DNA of 64,000 nucleotides from Hydrogenophaga sp. Root209 (GTDB lineage Bacteria; Pseudomonadota; Gammaproteobacteria; Burkholderiales; Burkholderiaceae_C): assembly GCF_001428625.1 (NCBI RefSeq), contig NZ_LMIE01000030.1, positions 141,400 to 205,399 on the forward strand. The letters are read 5' to 3'. The notes under the pieces were generated by a model. The model worked only from the letters and a program-made list of their open reading frames with translations, was not told the DNA's origin and ran no database searches. Positions 8,461 through 20,032 of this stretch are shown here, piece after piece. The translations under genes were made by a program, and so were the position numbers. Within the stretch, counting starts at the first letter, position 1. Each line of letters starts with the position of its first letter.

Positions 8461-10152
8461 TCAACTCGCCAGCGTGGTGTCGGGTTCACTGGCGTGGGGC
8501 CGCGCCACCCGCTGCAGGCCGGACACGATGGCCTTGAAGGACGCGGAAACGATGTTCGCATCAATGCCCACACCGAACAGCGTTCGCGTGTCGTCGACAC
8601 GCAGTTCCACATAGGCCACGGCGCGGGCCTGCGCGCCGGAACCGATGGCGTGTTCATGGTAGTCCAGCACCCGCAACTGGCGACCCGTTGCGGCGGCAAG
8701 ACCATTGACAAAGGCATCGATGGGGCCGTTGCCCCGCCCGTCCACAGCCACCGGCTGGCCACCGATCTGCAATCGGGCAGACACGCGCACGCTCTGGCCG
8801 TCGACGTCCTCCATGACGGGTTGCAGTGGTGCGTGCGCCTGCGACAAGCCGTACTCGCGCTCGAAGATGGCCCACAGGTCTGCTGCGCCCAACTCCTTGC
8901 CCTGCGCATCCATCACCGTCTGCACCACCTGGCTGAACTCAATCTGCAGGCGGCGCGGCAACTCGAGGCCGTACTCGTTCTCGAGCAGATAGGAAATGCC
9001 GCCCTTGCCGGACTGGCTGTTGACGCGGATCACGGCCTCGTAGCTGCGACCCAGGTCCTTGGGATCGATAGGCAGGTAGGGAATGTTCCAGGGCTCGTCT
9101 TCACGGCGCGCGGCAAAGGCCTTTCGGATCGCGTCCTGGTGCGAGCCCGAGAACGAGGTGTACACCAGCTCGCCCACATAGGGATGACGCGGGTGCACCG
9201 GCAACTGGTTGCAATGCTCGACGGTGCGGCGGATCTCGTCGATGTTGGTAAAGTCCAGACCCGGCGAAACGCCTTGGGTGTACAGGTTGAGCGCGACGTT
9301 GACCAGATCGAGGTTGCCCGTGCGCTCACCATTGCCAAACAAGCATCCTTCGATGCGGTCGGCGCCAGCCATCAAGGCAAACTCGCCCGCTGCCGTGCCC
9401 GTGCCCCGGTCGTTGTGGGGATGCACGGACAGCACGATCGCCTCGCGCCGGGCGAGGTGACGGTGCATCCACTCGATCATGTCGGCAAAGATGTTGGGGG
9501 TGCTGTGCTCCACCGTGGAAGGCAGGTTGACGATGCACTTGCGCTCAGCCGTGGGCTGCCAGACTTCGGTCACGGCATCGACCACGCGTTTGGAGAACGC
9601 CAGTTCGGTGCCGGAAAACATTTCAGGCGAGTACTGGAAAGTCCATTGCGTGTCGGGCTGCTGCGCGGCGATCTCGTTGAAGAGGCGCGCGTGTGTGCTG
9701 GCCAGTTCGACAATGGCATCTTCGTCCATGCCCAGCACCACCCGCCGCATCATCGGCGCGACCGCGTTGTAAAGGTGAACAATGGCGCGTTGCACGCCTT
9801 GCAACGCCTCGAAGGTGCGCCGGATCAGCGGCTCGCGTGCCTGGGTCAGAACCTGGATGGTGACGTCGTCGGGGATGCGCCGCTCATCGATCAGGCGGCG
9901 CAGGAAATCGAACTCGGTCTGCGAAGCCGAGGGAAATCCGACCTCGATTTCCTTGAAGCCGATCTCCACCAGCAACTCGAACATGCGCAGTTTGCGCTCG
10001 ACATCCATGGGCTCGATCAAGGCCTGGTTGCCGTCTCGCAGGTCGGTGCTCAGCCAGATGGGCGCATGGGTGATGACGGCGTCAGGCCAGGTGCGGTCCT
10101 TGAGGCCGACAGGCTGGAAGGCAGGGTACTTGCTGGCAGGTTGTTTCAACAT
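8461..10152 (-). CDS. leuA: 2-Isopropylmalate synthase, long (type 2) form
   Basis: A 563-residue enzyme of the longer LeuA subfamily, known from actinobacteria and yeast as well as proteobacteria. It has the catalytic [15 protein letters not shown] block near residue 40, [11 protein letters not shown] near residue 240, and a C-terminal regulatory domain with [14 protein letters not shown]. The ATG at 10152 (MLKQPASKY) has a GAAAGAG Shine-Dalgarno; a 21-codon upstream extension would read through the leader hairpin and is rejected. Leader peptide and attenuator-like hairpin lie just upstream. Confidence 0.92.
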   Translation of the reverse strand: MLKQPASKYPAFQPVGLKDRTWPDAVITHAPIWLSTDLRDGNQALIEPMDVERKLRMFELLVEIGFKEIEVGFPSASQTEFDFLRRLIDERRIPDDVTIQVLTQAREPLIRRTFEALQGVQRAIVHLYNAVAPMMRRVVLGMDEDAIVELASTHARLFNEIAAQQPDTQWTFQYSPEMFSGTELAFSKRVVDAVTEVWQPTAERKCIVNLPSTVEHSTPNIFADMIEWMHRHLARREAIVLSVHPHNDRGTGTAAGEFALMAGADRIEGCLFGNGERTGNLDLVNVALNLYTQGVSPGLDFTNIDEIRRTVEHCNQLPVHPRHPYVGELVYTSFSGSHQDAIRKAFAARREDEPWNIPYLPIDPKDLGRSYEAVIRVNSQSGKGGISYLLENEYGLELPRRLQIEFSQVVQTVMDAQGKELGAADLWAIFEREYGLSQAHAPLQPVMEDVDGQSVRVSARLQIGGQPVAVDGRGNGPIDAFVNGLAAATGRQLRVLDYHEHAIGSGAQARAVAYVELRVDDTRTLFGVGIDANIVSASFKAIVSGLQRVARPHASEPDTTLAS

Positions 10153-10193
10153 GGTGCTCTTTCGATGGTACTGAAACCCGCAGCCCCAAATAC

Positions 10194-10226
10194 AAACGGC
10201 CCGCTGCAGGTGCAAACGGGCCGTTT
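10194..10226 (-). terminator. Attenuator-like terminator hairpin before leuA
   Basis: On the minus strand AAACGGCCCG (10226-10217) pairs perfectly with CGGGCCGTTT (10203-10194), and GTATTTG follows. It lies 19 bases after the stop codon of a Leu-rich leader ORF and 41 bases before the leuA start. GCCCGT in the 5' arm can also pair with ACGGGC in the leader (10262-10257), which would be a possible antiterminator. Confidence 0.65.
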
Positions 10227-10245
10227 TGAATGGAATGCGCGTGCG

Positions 10246-10302
10246 CTACCAAGCCTGCCCGTGTCGGACATCCAATAGTAGGGCGAAAGCGCGAAAACTC
10301 AT
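10246..10302 (-). CDS. Predicted leuA leader peptide
   Basis: An 18-codon ORF encoding MSFRAFALLLDVRHGQAW. Codons 8-10 (10281-10273) are consecutive leucine codons CTA, CTA, TTG. CTA is expected to be very rare in so GC-rich a genome, and the E. coli leu leader also uses CUA runs. The stop codon precedes a terminator hairpin, the arrangement of ribosome-mediated attenuation. The Shine-Dalgarno is weak (GCGG-like), the main reason for caution. Confidence 0.6.
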   Translation of the reverse strand: MSFRAFALLLDVRHGQAW

Positions 10303-10340
10303 GCCGCAAACTGTATCACAAACCTGCCGCCACGCCACCC

Positions 10341-11150
10341 TCAGTCGTGCAGCCCGCGCTCATCAGGCTCATCGGTGGAAGTGCTGATCACGCTGGTGGG
10401 GCGGCCCTTGGCCTTGCGCCAGAAGTACACCGCGTAACCCGACAGGCCATACACCACGAACAGACCAAACAATACCGTCGGTGGGTGAATGTTGATCACG
10501 GCAATGGCCAGCGCCACCAGCACGATGGCTGCAAACGGCACGCTCTTGCGCAGACTCAAGTCCTTGAAACTGTAAAAGGGCACGTTCGTCACCATGGTCA
10601 ATCCGGTGTAGAGCGTGATGGCGAACATGCCCCAGGTGACGTCCTGAGGGGGTATCTCCAGCTCGGTCATCAGCCAGATGAAACCCGCCACAAGGGCTGC
10701 CGCCGCCGGCGAAGGCAGACCTTGAAAGTAGCGCTTGTCCACCACCCCGGTGTTGACATTGAAGCGGGCCAAGCGCAGCGCAGCGCAGGCGCAATACACA
10801 AACGCAGCGATCCAGCCCCAGCGGCCCAGATCCCTCAAGGTCCATTCATAGGCGATCAGGCCGGGGGCCGCGCCAAAGGACACCATGTCGGAGAGTGAAT
10901 CCATCTGCTCGCCAAATGCACTCTGCGTGTTGGTCATGCGGGCCACACGCCCATCGAGGCTGTCGAGCACCATGGCCACGAAGATGCCCACGGTGGCCAG
11001 GTCGTAGCGACCGTTCATGGCCATGACCACCGAGTAGAAGCCACCGAAGAGGGCGGCCAGCGTGATCATGTTGGGCACCATGTAAATGCCCTTGGAACGC
11101 TTGGGCCGGTCTTCGTGCTGGATATGCTGGGGATCGGAACCGTCGTGCAT
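10341..11150 (-). CDS. pssA: CDP-diacylglycerol--serine O-phosphatidyltransferase
   Basis: A 269-residue integral membrane enzyme making phosphatidylserine, the precursor of phosphatidylethanolamine. The CDP-alcohol phosphotransferase motif is intact (DG-x2-AR-x8-G-x3-D-x3-D, from DGRVAR to DSLSD, around residues 65-88). It is followed by about six further hydrophobic segments. ATG 11150 (MHDGSDP) is preferred because the longer form reads through unconserved upstream sequence. A terminator separates it from ilvC upstream; leuA follows. Confidence 0.92.
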   Translation of the reverse strand: MHDGSDPQHIQHEDRPKRSKGIYMVPNMITLAALFGGFYSVVMAMNGRYDLATVGIFVAMVLDSLDGRVARMTNTQSAFGEQMDSLSDMVSFGAAPGLIAYEWTLRDLGRWGWIAAFVYCACAALRLARFNVNTGVVDKRYFQGLPSPAAAALVAGFIWLMTELEIPPQDVTWGMFAITLYTGLTMVTNVPFYSFKDLSLRKSVPFAAIVLVALAIAVINIHPPTVLFGLFVVYGLSGYAVYFWRKAKGRPTSVISTSTDEPDERGLHD

Positions 11151-11232
11151 GAGATTTGTGTTGAAGGGTGCCAGAGGCCACCTTGCAAGATTCAAAGGTG
11201 CAGTGTAAGGCAGTGCCCCTGCGCGCAGAAAC

Positions 11233-11260
11233 AGCAAAGGCCACCAAGGTGGCCTTTGCT
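11233..11260 (-). terminator. Terminator of the ilvBHC unit
   Basis: AGCAAAGGCCACC and GGTGGCCTTTGCT form a perfect 13-bp stem with a two-base AA gap. It lies 47 bases after the ilvC stop and is followed on the minus strand by GTTTCTG. The hairpin is strong; the T-tail is short. Confidence 0.8.
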
Positions 11261-11306
11261 TCGGGCAGATTCACGCGATCAGGCCATCATGCCTGCGCAG
11301 AACCAA

Positions 11307-12362
<1,056 letters not shown>

Positions 12363-12455
12363 TTAGCGGGACAGGGGTTCAGTTCAGTTGGCGCCGTGGA
12401 ACCGACGCCATCCCCCTTGAGGGGAAGCCGCAAAGCGGCGCAGGGGTGATTCCAT

Positions 12456-12947
12456 TTACACGCGCAGGATGCGCTCGCCACGTCCGATGCCGCTGGCACC
12501 GGTGCGCACTGTTTCGAGAATCGCAGAGCGGTCGATGGCCTCCAGGAACGCATCGTTCTTGGTCTGGTCACCCGTGAGCTCGATCGTGTAGCTCTTCTCG
12601 GTCACGTCGATGATGCGGCCGCGAAAGATGTCGGCCATGCGCTTCATCTCTTCACGCTCCTTGCCCACCGCGCGCACCTTCACCATCATGAGCTCGCGCT
12701 CGGTGTAGGAACCCTCGGTGAGATCGACTACTTTGACCACCTCGATCAGGCGGTTGAGGTGCTTGGTGATCTGCTCGATGACGTCGTCCGACCCGGTGGT
12801 CTGGATCGTCATGCGAGACAGGCTGGGGTCTTCGGTGGGCGCCACGGTGAGCGACTCGATGTTGTACCCACGGGCAGAGAACAGGCCAACCACGCGGGAC
12901 AGGGCCCCGGGTTCGTTTTCCAGCAAGACAGCGATGATGTGTTTCAT
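12456..12947 (-). CDS. ilvH: Acetolactate synthase small (regulatory) subunit
   Basis: A 163-residue regulatory subunit that confers valine feedback inhibition on IlvB. The N-terminal ACT domain (MKHIIAVLLENEPGALSRVVGLFSxRG) is clear, and the C-terminal domain from about residue 80 has the usual length. ATG 12947 is the conserved start. It lies 112 bp downstream of ilvB and 132 bp before ilvC, on the same strand. Confidence 0.96.
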   Translation of the reverse strand: MKHIIAVLLENEPGALSRVVGLFSARGYNIESLTVAPTEDPSLSRMTIQTTGSDDVIEQITKHLNRLIEVVKVVDLTEGSYTERELMMVKVRAVGKEREEMKRMADIFRGRIIDVTEKSYTIELTGDQTKNDAFLEAIDRSAILETVRTGASGIGRGERILRV

Positions 12948-13059
12948 GTGCGATTCCTCTTTTCGCCGCCCTCCCCTGCGCACGGTAATGCGCAGGCTCG
13001 GCGGGCAATAGATTCGTCTGAGGGGATAAAGCAGCGGACGACCGCTGCTTCGCGGGGGA

Positions 13060-14835
13060 TCAGAGGTCTTCGGAACCCAGCAGCATCTCGGTGATGCCCT
13101 TGCCGGCCTTGACCATGGGAAAGACGTTCTCGGTCGGGTCGGTGCGGAAGTCCATGAACACGGTGCGGTCCTTGAGCTTGCGCGCCTCGCGAAGAGCGCC
13201 CTCCACGTCCTGCGGACGCTCGATCAACATGCCGACGTGACCATAGGCCTCGGCGAGCTTCACGAAGTTGGGCAGCGCATCCATGTAGCTGTGGCTGTAC
13301 CGACCTTCATAGTCGATCTCCTGCCACTGCCGAACCATGCCGAGGTAGCGGTTGTTCAGCGCCACGATCTTGATCGGGGTGTTGTATTGCAGGCAGGTCG
13401 AGAGTTCCTGGATGCACATCTGCACCGAGCCTTCGCCGGTCACGCAGAACACTTCGCTGTCGGGCTTGGCGAGCTTGATGCCCATGGCGTAAGGAATGCC
13501 CACGCCCATGGTGCCCAGTCCCCCGGAGTTGATCCAGCGGCGCGGCTCGTCGAAGCGGTAATACTGCGCGGCCCACATCTGGTGCTGACCCACATCCGAC
13601 GTGATGTAGGTGTCGGCGTCCTTGGTCATGTTCCAGAGCGTTTCCACCACGTACTGCGGCTTGATCACATCGGTGTTGCCACGGTCGTACTTCAGGCAGT
13701 CCTTGGAGCGCCAGGCCTCAATCGTGTCCCACCAGGCAGACAGCGCCTTGCCATCGGGCTTGGTGGTGCTCTCGCGCACCATGTTGATGAGCTCGGTGAG
13801 CACATCCTTCACATCGCCCACGATCGGCACATCGACCTTGACGCGCTTGGAGATGCTCGACGGGTCGATGTCGATGTGGATGATCTTGCGTTCGTTCTGC
13901 GCGAAGTGCTTGGGATTGCCGATCACGCGGTCGTCGAAACGCGCGCCCACAGCCAGCAGCACGTCGCAGTTCTGCATCGCATTGTTGGCTTCGATCGTGC
14001 CGTGCATGCCCAGCATGCCAAGGAACTTGCGGTCGGACGCCGGGTACGCACCCAGGCCCATCAGCGTGTTGGTGACCGGATAACCCAGCATGTCCACCAG
14101 GGTACGCAACTCGCTCGTGGCATTGCTGAGCAACACGCCGCCACCAGTGTAGATGTAGGGTCGCTTGGCCGCCAGCAAGAGTTGCAAGGCCTTGCGGATC
14201 TGTCCGCCGTGGCCCTTGCGCACCGGGTTGTACGAGCGCATCTCGACCGACTCGGGATAGCCGGTGTAGGGCACCTTGTTGAAGGACACGTCCTTGGGGA
14301 TGTCCACCACCACAGGGCCGGGACGGCCGCTGCGCGCGATATGAAAGGCCTTCTTCATCACCATGGCCATGTCGCGCGCATCCTTCACCAGGAAGTTGTG
14401 CTTGACGATGGGGCGCGTGATGCCGACGGTGTCGCATTCCTGGAAAGCGTCCAGGCCGATGGCGGCCGTGGGCACCTGGCCGGTGATGATCACCATGGGG
14501 ATGCTGTCCATGTAGGCGGTGGCGATGCCGGTGATGGCATTGGTGACGCCAGGGCCCGAGGTGACGAGCGCCACGCCCACGTCACCGGTGGCGCGCGCAT
14601 AGCCGTCGGCCGCGTGAACGGCCGCCTGCTCGTGGCGCACCAGCACGTGCTGGATGGTGTCCTGCTTGTAGAAAGCGTCGTAGATGTGCAGCACCGCACC
14701 ACCTGGGTAACCCCAGATGTACTTGACCCCTTCGGCCTGGAGGGCCTTGATGAGGATTTCTGCGCCGCGGAGTTCTTGGGTGGCTGCGCCGGTGGCGGCA
14801 GCGGCCGAGGCCAGTTCGGCCTTGTTGATTTCCAT
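13060..14835 (-). CDS. ilvB: Acetolactate synthase large (catalytic) subunit
   Basis: A 591-residue thiamine-diphosphate enzyme condensing pyruvate with pyruvate or 2-oxobutyrate. The N-terminal GYPGGAVLHIYDA block, with the catalytic HEQAAVHAADGYAR glutamate, lies near residues 45-90. The ThDP motif GEGSVQMCIQEL with NNRYLGMVRQWQ is near residues 465-505, and the FAD-binding middle domain is present. ATG 14835 is preceded by a GAAAGG Shine-Dalgarno. No Ile/Val/Leu-rich leader ORF was found upstream, in contrast to leuA. Confidence 0.96.
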   Translation of the reverse strand: MEINKAELASAAAATGAATQELRGAEILIKALQAEGVKYIWGYPGGAVLHIYDAFYKQDTIQHVLVRHEQAAVHAADGYARATGDVGVALVTSGPGVTNAITGIATAYMDSIPMVIITGQVPTAAIGLDAFQECDTVGITRPIVKHNFLVKDARDMAMVMKKAFHIARSGRPGPVVVDIPKDVSFNKVPYTGYPESVEMRSYNPVRKGHGGQIRKALQLLLAAKRPYIYTGGGVLLSNATSELRTLVDMLGYPVTNTLMGLGAYPASDRKFLGMLGMHGTIEANNAMQNCDVLLAVGARFDDRVIGNPKHFAQNERKIIHIDIDPSSISKRVKVDVPIVGDVKDVLTELINMVRESTTKPDGKALSAWWDTIEAWRSKDCLKYDRGNTDVIKPQYVVETLWNMTKDADTYITSDVGQHQMWAAQYYRFDEPRRWINSGGLGTMGVGIPYAMGIKLAKPDSEVFCVTGEGSVQMCIQELSTCLQYNTPIKIVALNNRYLGMVRQWQEIDYEGRYSHSYMDALPNFVKLAEAYGHVGMLIERPQDVEGALREARKLKDRTVFMDFRTDPTENVFPMVKAGKGITEMLLGSEDL

Positions 14836-14989
14836 GATGAACCTTTCGAGAATTTCTCTGACGAAATACCTTGGGTGCCTCTTGACCAACTCTTGTGGAG
14901 CGGTGTCGAGACTTGAGACCAGTGGCCATGAGCGGGCACATACCCCGCCGGACCCTGATCCGTTTGCCGTGTTTTGAAGTGCAGCGCGA

Positions 14990-15019
14990 ATTATCGCACT
15001 GCAACACGCGCCCAGCCAA
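14990..15019 (-). promoter_or_regulatory. Possible ilvB promoter
   Basis: On the minus strand TTGGCT (15019-15014) and GATAAT (14995-14990) are 18 bases apart, in the 279-bp region between ilvB and the divergent RDD gene. The remaining roughly 150-nt leader shows no convincing hairpin or leader peptide. Confidence 0.4.
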
Positions 15020-15114
15020 GCTGACACCGGCACAACGCCCTCAAAAGCTGGCGTCTTGGCTCCAATGCGACAATTCACGGTTGCGATCAATGGGCCGAAT
15101 TTCCCCGTCCACAC

Positions 15115-15702
15115 ATGTCCATCTCCCTCCCATCCCCCTCCACCACACCCACCGAAGCAGGCGCTGCCTCGGACCTCATGGCGCCGTCCCTTCGCCGTCG
15201 CATGGCCTGCTGGCTCTATGAAGGCACCTTGATGTTCGGCGTGGTGTTTCTGGTGGGCGTGTTGTTCACCACGAGCTACGTGCTGTCGTCGTTCACCCAG
15301 TCGGGCAACGCCCTGGACAACCGCCATCTGCAGCAGGCGCTGGTGTTCGTGGCTTTAGGCATCTACTTCGGCTGGTTCTGGGCCAAAGGGCAGACCCTGG
15401 CCATGAAAACCTGGCACATCCGCGTGGTCGATCGGCATGGCAATGCCTTGACACAAGGCCGTGCGCTGTGGCGCTACGTCCTGTCGTGGCTGTGGCTGCT
15501 GCCACCACTGGCGGTGGCAGGGCTCATGCACCTGTCGGGTCAGCAGCTGTCGGTTCTGCTGGTGGGCTGGATCGTCATCTGGGCGTTGCTGTCGCGCTTT
15601 CACGCCCAGCGCCAGTTCCTGCACGACGCCCTGGCAGGAACCCGCCTGATTCATTTCAAGCCGGTGGAAGACACCGGCAAACCTCGGCGTTGGTGGAGCT
15701 GA
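15115..15702 (+). CDS. RDD-family membrane protein
   Basis: A 195-residue integral membrane protein of the RDD family. An N-terminal RR-x-ACWLYEG element (residues 24-34) leads into the first hydrophobic segment. Further membrane helices lie near residues 40-60, 80-95 and 125-160, and TLAMKTWHIRVVDRHG between them is a typical RDD loop. Function is unknown for most members; transport has been proposed for some. dgkA starts 4 bp downstream, so coupling to lipid metabolism is possible but unproven. Confidence 0.82.
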   Translation: MSISLPSPSTTPTEAGAASDLMAPSLRRRMACWLYEGTLMFGVVFLVGVLFTTSYVLSSFTQSGNALDNRHLQQALVFVALGIYFGWFWAKGQTLAMKTWHIRVVDRHGNALTQGRALWRYVLSWLWLLPPLAVAGLMHLSGQQLSVLLVGWIVIWALLSRFHAQRQFLHDALAGTRLIHFKPVEDTGKPRRWWS

Positions 15703-15706
15703 CAAC

Positions 15707-16105
15707 ATGAGTCTCAACCCCGACCGGGAACCGGTGAACGCGCAAAAGCTGCGCAGCGGCGTCTCCCGCATGTGGCACGCCTTCGGTTACTCGCTCGCGG
15801 GGCTGCGCGCAGGCTGGGGCGAGACCGCCTTCCGCCAGGAGGCCCTGGCGGCGGTGGTCATGGTTCCGCTGGCCTTCTGGATCGGTCAAACCTGGGTGGA
15901 AACCGCCTTGCTCGCGGGCTCGGTGATGCTGGTGATGATGGTCGAACTGCTCAACACCGGAATTGAAACCGCGATCGACCGCATCGGTCCGGAATGGCAC
16001 GACCTGTCCAAACGGGCCAAGGACATGGGCAGTGCGGCTGTGTTGCTCAGCCTGGTTCTTTGTGTGGGCATCTGGCTGGCGGCGGTCTGGACTCGGTGGG
16101 TTTGA
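15707..16105 (+). CDS. dgkA: Diacylglycerol kinase DgkA
   Basis: A 132-residue three-helix membrane kinase that phosphorylates diacylglycerol to phosphatidic acid, recycling lipid released when envelope glycans are modified. Signature residues are FRQEALAA near residue 42, VELLNTGIETAID near residue 79, and the catalytic KDMGSAAV near residue 105. The N-terminus is about ten residues longer than E. coli DgkA. It lies 4 bp after the RDD gene. Confidence 0.93.
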   Translation: MSLNPDREPVNAQKLRSGVSRMWHAFGYSLAGLRAGWGETAFRQEALAAVVMVPLAFWIGQTWVETALLAGSVMLVMMVELLNTGIETAIDRIGPEWHDLSKRAKDMGSAAVLLSLVLCVGIWLAAVWTRWV

Positions 16106-16122
16106 CGACAAGGATCCAGCCA

Positions 16123-16710
16123 ATGAGGCAACCCAGCTTCTCAATCTGCGTGTACTGCGGCTCCCGCCCGGGTGCCTCGCCCGCATTCGCCGACGCGGCG
16201 CGTGCCGTGGGCCAATGGATCGGTCAGCATGGCGGTCAACTGGTGTACGGCGGCGGGCGCAATGGCCTCATGGGCATCGTCGCTGACGCCACCATGGCCG
16301 CCGGTGGTCAAGTGGTTGGCATCATCCCGAAAGCGCTGGTCGAAAGGGAGTGGGCCCACCAGGGTTGCACCGAGCTGCACGTGGTGGACAACATGCACGA
16401 GCGCAAACGCCTGATGGCCGACAAGGCCGACGCATTTTTGGCCTTGCCCGGCGGCATCGGAACGTTTGAAGAGTTCTTTGAGGCCTGGACCTGGCGCCAG
16501 CTCGGCTACCACGACAAGCCCGTGGGTCTGCTCAACGTGGCAGGCTACTACGACGGCCTCATGGCCTTCATGCGCTCCAGCGTGGAGCAGCAGTTCATGG
16601 GTGACGCACAGCTGGACTTGATCCGTGTCGACGCGGACATGGCCACCTTGCTGCCCGAACTGGTGCAGGCCGCCGGCATGGCGCCGCAAGCCCGCATCGA
16701 AGCCATCTGA
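16123..16710 (+). CDS. LOG-family nucleoside 5'-monophosphate phosphoribohydrolase
   Basis: A 195-residue Rossmann-like protein of the TIGR00730/LOG family, which hydrolyses the N-glycosidic bond of nucleotide monophosphates, including cytokinin ribotides in some members. The signature PGGIGTFEEFFE is present near residue 103, and VYCGSRPG opens the protein. The ATG at 16123 has an AGGA Shine-Dalgarno; the in-frame extension to 15994 lies inside dgkA and is rejected. The true bacterial substrate is uncertain. Confidence 0.88.
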   Translation: MRQPSFSICVYCGSRPGASPAFADAARAVGQWIGQHGGQLVYGGGRNGLMGIVADATMAAGGQVVGIIPKALVEREWAHQGCTELHVVDNMHERKRLMADKADAFLALPGGIGTFEEFFEAWTWRQLGYHDKPVGLLNVAGYYDGLMAFMRSSVEQQFMGDAQLDLIRVDADMATLLPELVQAAGMAPQARIEAI

Positions 16711-16714
16711 ACGT

Positions 16715-18187
<1,473 letters not shown>

Positions 18188-18281
18188 GCAGTTCCATCCA
18201 AGAGATGCCGCGGAACTGGCTTTGCCGGGCCGCAGGCATCGCCCCCTGGGGGGCGCGCGCAGGGCGGCGGGGGGTGCCAGG

Positions 18282-19976
18282 TTACGCCCTGTATTTGCTC
18301 GTGATGGGGTAACGCCAGTCCTTGCCGAAGCTGCGGTGGGTCACGCGGATGCCCACTGGCGCCTGGCGGCGCTTGTATTCGTTGATGCGGATCAGGCGCA
18401 CCACCTTGTCCACGTCGGCGCGCTCGAAGCCCGCCGCCACGATGCTCTCGGGGCTCTGGTCGTTTTCCATGTAGCGCTCGATGATCGCGTCAAGCACCGG
18501 ATACTCTGGCAGGCTGTCCTGGTCTTTCTGGTCGGGCCGCAACTCGGCGCTGGGCGGGCGCACGATGATGCGCTCGGGGATCGGGTTGGCACCGGTGCCG
18601 TAGGGGTCGTGCGCGTTGCGCCAGCGGGCCAGCTTGAAGACCATGGTCTTGGCCACGTCCTTGATGACCGCGAAGCCACCGGCCATGTCGCCGTAAAGCG
18701 TGCAGTAGCCGGTGGCCATTTCACTCTTGTTGCCGGTGGTCAGCACGATGCTGCCGAACTTGTTGGACAAGGCCATGAGCAACGTGCCACGGATGCGCGC
18801 CTGCAGGTTCTCTTCGGTGGTGTCCTCGGGCAGCCCCGCGAACTCGCTGGCCAGGCTGGCCTTGAAGGCCTCGAACTGCGGCGCGATGCCGATCTCGTCG
18901 TAGCGCACGCCCAGGCGTGCGGCCATGTCGCGCGCGTCGATCCACGAGATGTCGGCCGTGTAGGGCGAGGGCATCATGATTGTGCGCACGCGGTCCTTGC
19001 CCAGCGCATCGACCGCGATGGCCAGCACCAGGGCCGAGTCAATGCCGCCGGACAGGCCGAGGATGGCGCCGGGGAAACCGTTCTTGCCCAGGTAGTCGCG
19101 CACACCCAGCACCAGCGCGTGCCACAGGTCGGCCTCGGGGCTGTGCGCGCGGTCGGTTTCGGCGGTGATCTGCCAGCCGGCACCCTGCCGTGTGAAGGCA
19201 GCGTCAAAAAGAGTTTCTTCAAAACTCACCGCGCGCCCGGCCAGCGCGCCGTCGGCCGACAGCACGAAGCTGCGGCCCTCGAACACGATCTCGTCCTGCC
19301 CACCCACGAGGTGGGCGTAGATGAGCGGCAAACCCGTGGCTTGGCAGCGAGCACGCATGGCGGCTTCGCGGTCGCCGCCCTTGCCGGCGTGAAACGGGGA
19401 TGCGTTGATCACGGCCAGCACCTCGGCGCCAGCCACCTTGGCATCCGCGGCCGGGCCATCAAACCACGCGTCTTCGCAGATCAGCAGGCCGACGCGCACC
19501 GGCTTGCCATCGCTGTCCAGCACGTCGAACACGCAGGTCTCGTGCCCCGGCACGAAGTAGCGGCGTTCGTCGAACACCTGGTAGTTGGGCAGCTCGCGCT
19601 TGGCGTAGGTGTGGGTCACGGCACCGGCGTGCAACACGCTGGCTGCGTTGTGCAGGTGGGCCACCGACACGCTGCGTTCGCGTCGTTGTCCGGCTGCCTG
19701 CGCAGGCCGTGCCGGGTGTCCCACCACGATGTGCAGGCCTTTGAGGTGGGCGGTACCGGTCGCCACGGTTTTGAGGGCATCATCACAGGCATCGATGAAC
19801 GCGGGCCGAAGGTACAGGTCTTCGGCGGCGTAACCGCTCAGGGCCAGTTCGGGCGTGAGCAGCAGGTTCATGCCGCGAGCGTGGGCCGCTTCGGCGGCAT
19901 CGATCATCTTTCGGGCGTTGCCCGCCATGTCGCCCACCACGAAGTTGAGCTGGGCCACGCAAATGGAAAGAGTCAT
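18282..19976 (-). CDS. nadE: Glutamine-dependent NAD+ synthetase
   Basis: A 564-residue two-domain enzyme converting nicotinate adenine dinucleotide to NAD+ with ammonia from glutamine. The N-terminal nitrilase-like glutaminase has its Glu-Lys-Cys triad in PELALSGY (about residue 43), YAKRELPNY (about 125) and LLICEDAWF (about 160). The C-terminal synthetase has the pyrophosphatase loop LSGGIDSALV near residue 305. Because the glutaminase is fused, it can use glutamine directly. P-II proteins are known to bind NAD synthetase in Azospirillum, and glnB is nearby. Confidence 0.95.
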   Translation of the reverse strand: MTLSICVAQLNFVVGDMAGNARKMIDAAEAAHARGMNLLLTPELALSGYAAEDLYLRPAFIDACDDALKTVATGTAHLKGLHIVVGHPARPAQAAGQRRERSVSVAHLHNAASVLHAGAVTHTYAKRELPNYQVFDERRYFVPGHETCVFDVLDSDGKPVRVGLLICEDAWFDGPAADAKVAGAEVLAVINASPFHAGKGGDREAAMRARCQATGLPLIYAHLVGGQDEIVFEGRSFVLSADGALAGRAVSFEETLFDAAFTRQGAGWQITAETDRAHSPEADLWHALVLGVRDYLGKNGFPGAILGLSGGIDSALVLAIAVDALGKDRVRTIMMPSPYTADISWIDARDMAARLGVRYDEIGIAPQFEAFKASLASEFAGLPEDTTEENLQARIRGTLLMALSNKFGSIVLTTGNKSEMATGYCTLYGDMAGGFAVIKDVAKTMVFKLARWRNAHDPYGTGANPIPERIIVRPPSAELRPDQKDQDSLPEYPVLDAIIERYMENDQSPESIVAAGFERADVDKVVRLIRINEYKRRQAPVGIRVTHRSFGKDWRYPITSKYRA

Positions 19977-20032
19977 GGGGTCTGAAAACGTTGCGGAATG
20001 GGCTTTGAGCTCGCTGTGTGCAGGAGCTGCAA

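Noticed and set aside
10153-10215. Longer LeuA start at 10215
   Set aside because: The 21 extra residues would be translated through the terminator-like hairpin and resemble no LeuA; ATG 10152 has a good ribosome binding site.
7192-10278. A 1028-codon plus-strand ORF antisense to both leuA genes
   Set aside because: It lies wholly opposite two strongly recognised genes, has His/Arg/Gly-rich low-complexity protein typical of GC-rich antisense frames, and matches no family.
13237-14916. A 559-codon plus-strand ORF opposite ilvB
   Set aside because: Antisense shadow of a gene with clear thiamine-enzyme motifs; the protein is Val/His/Asp-rich with no domain.
14836-15114. Search for an Ile/Val/Leu-rich leader peptide before ilvB
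   Set aside because: Only frames without branched-chain codon runs were found, and no terminator-antiterminator pair was visible.
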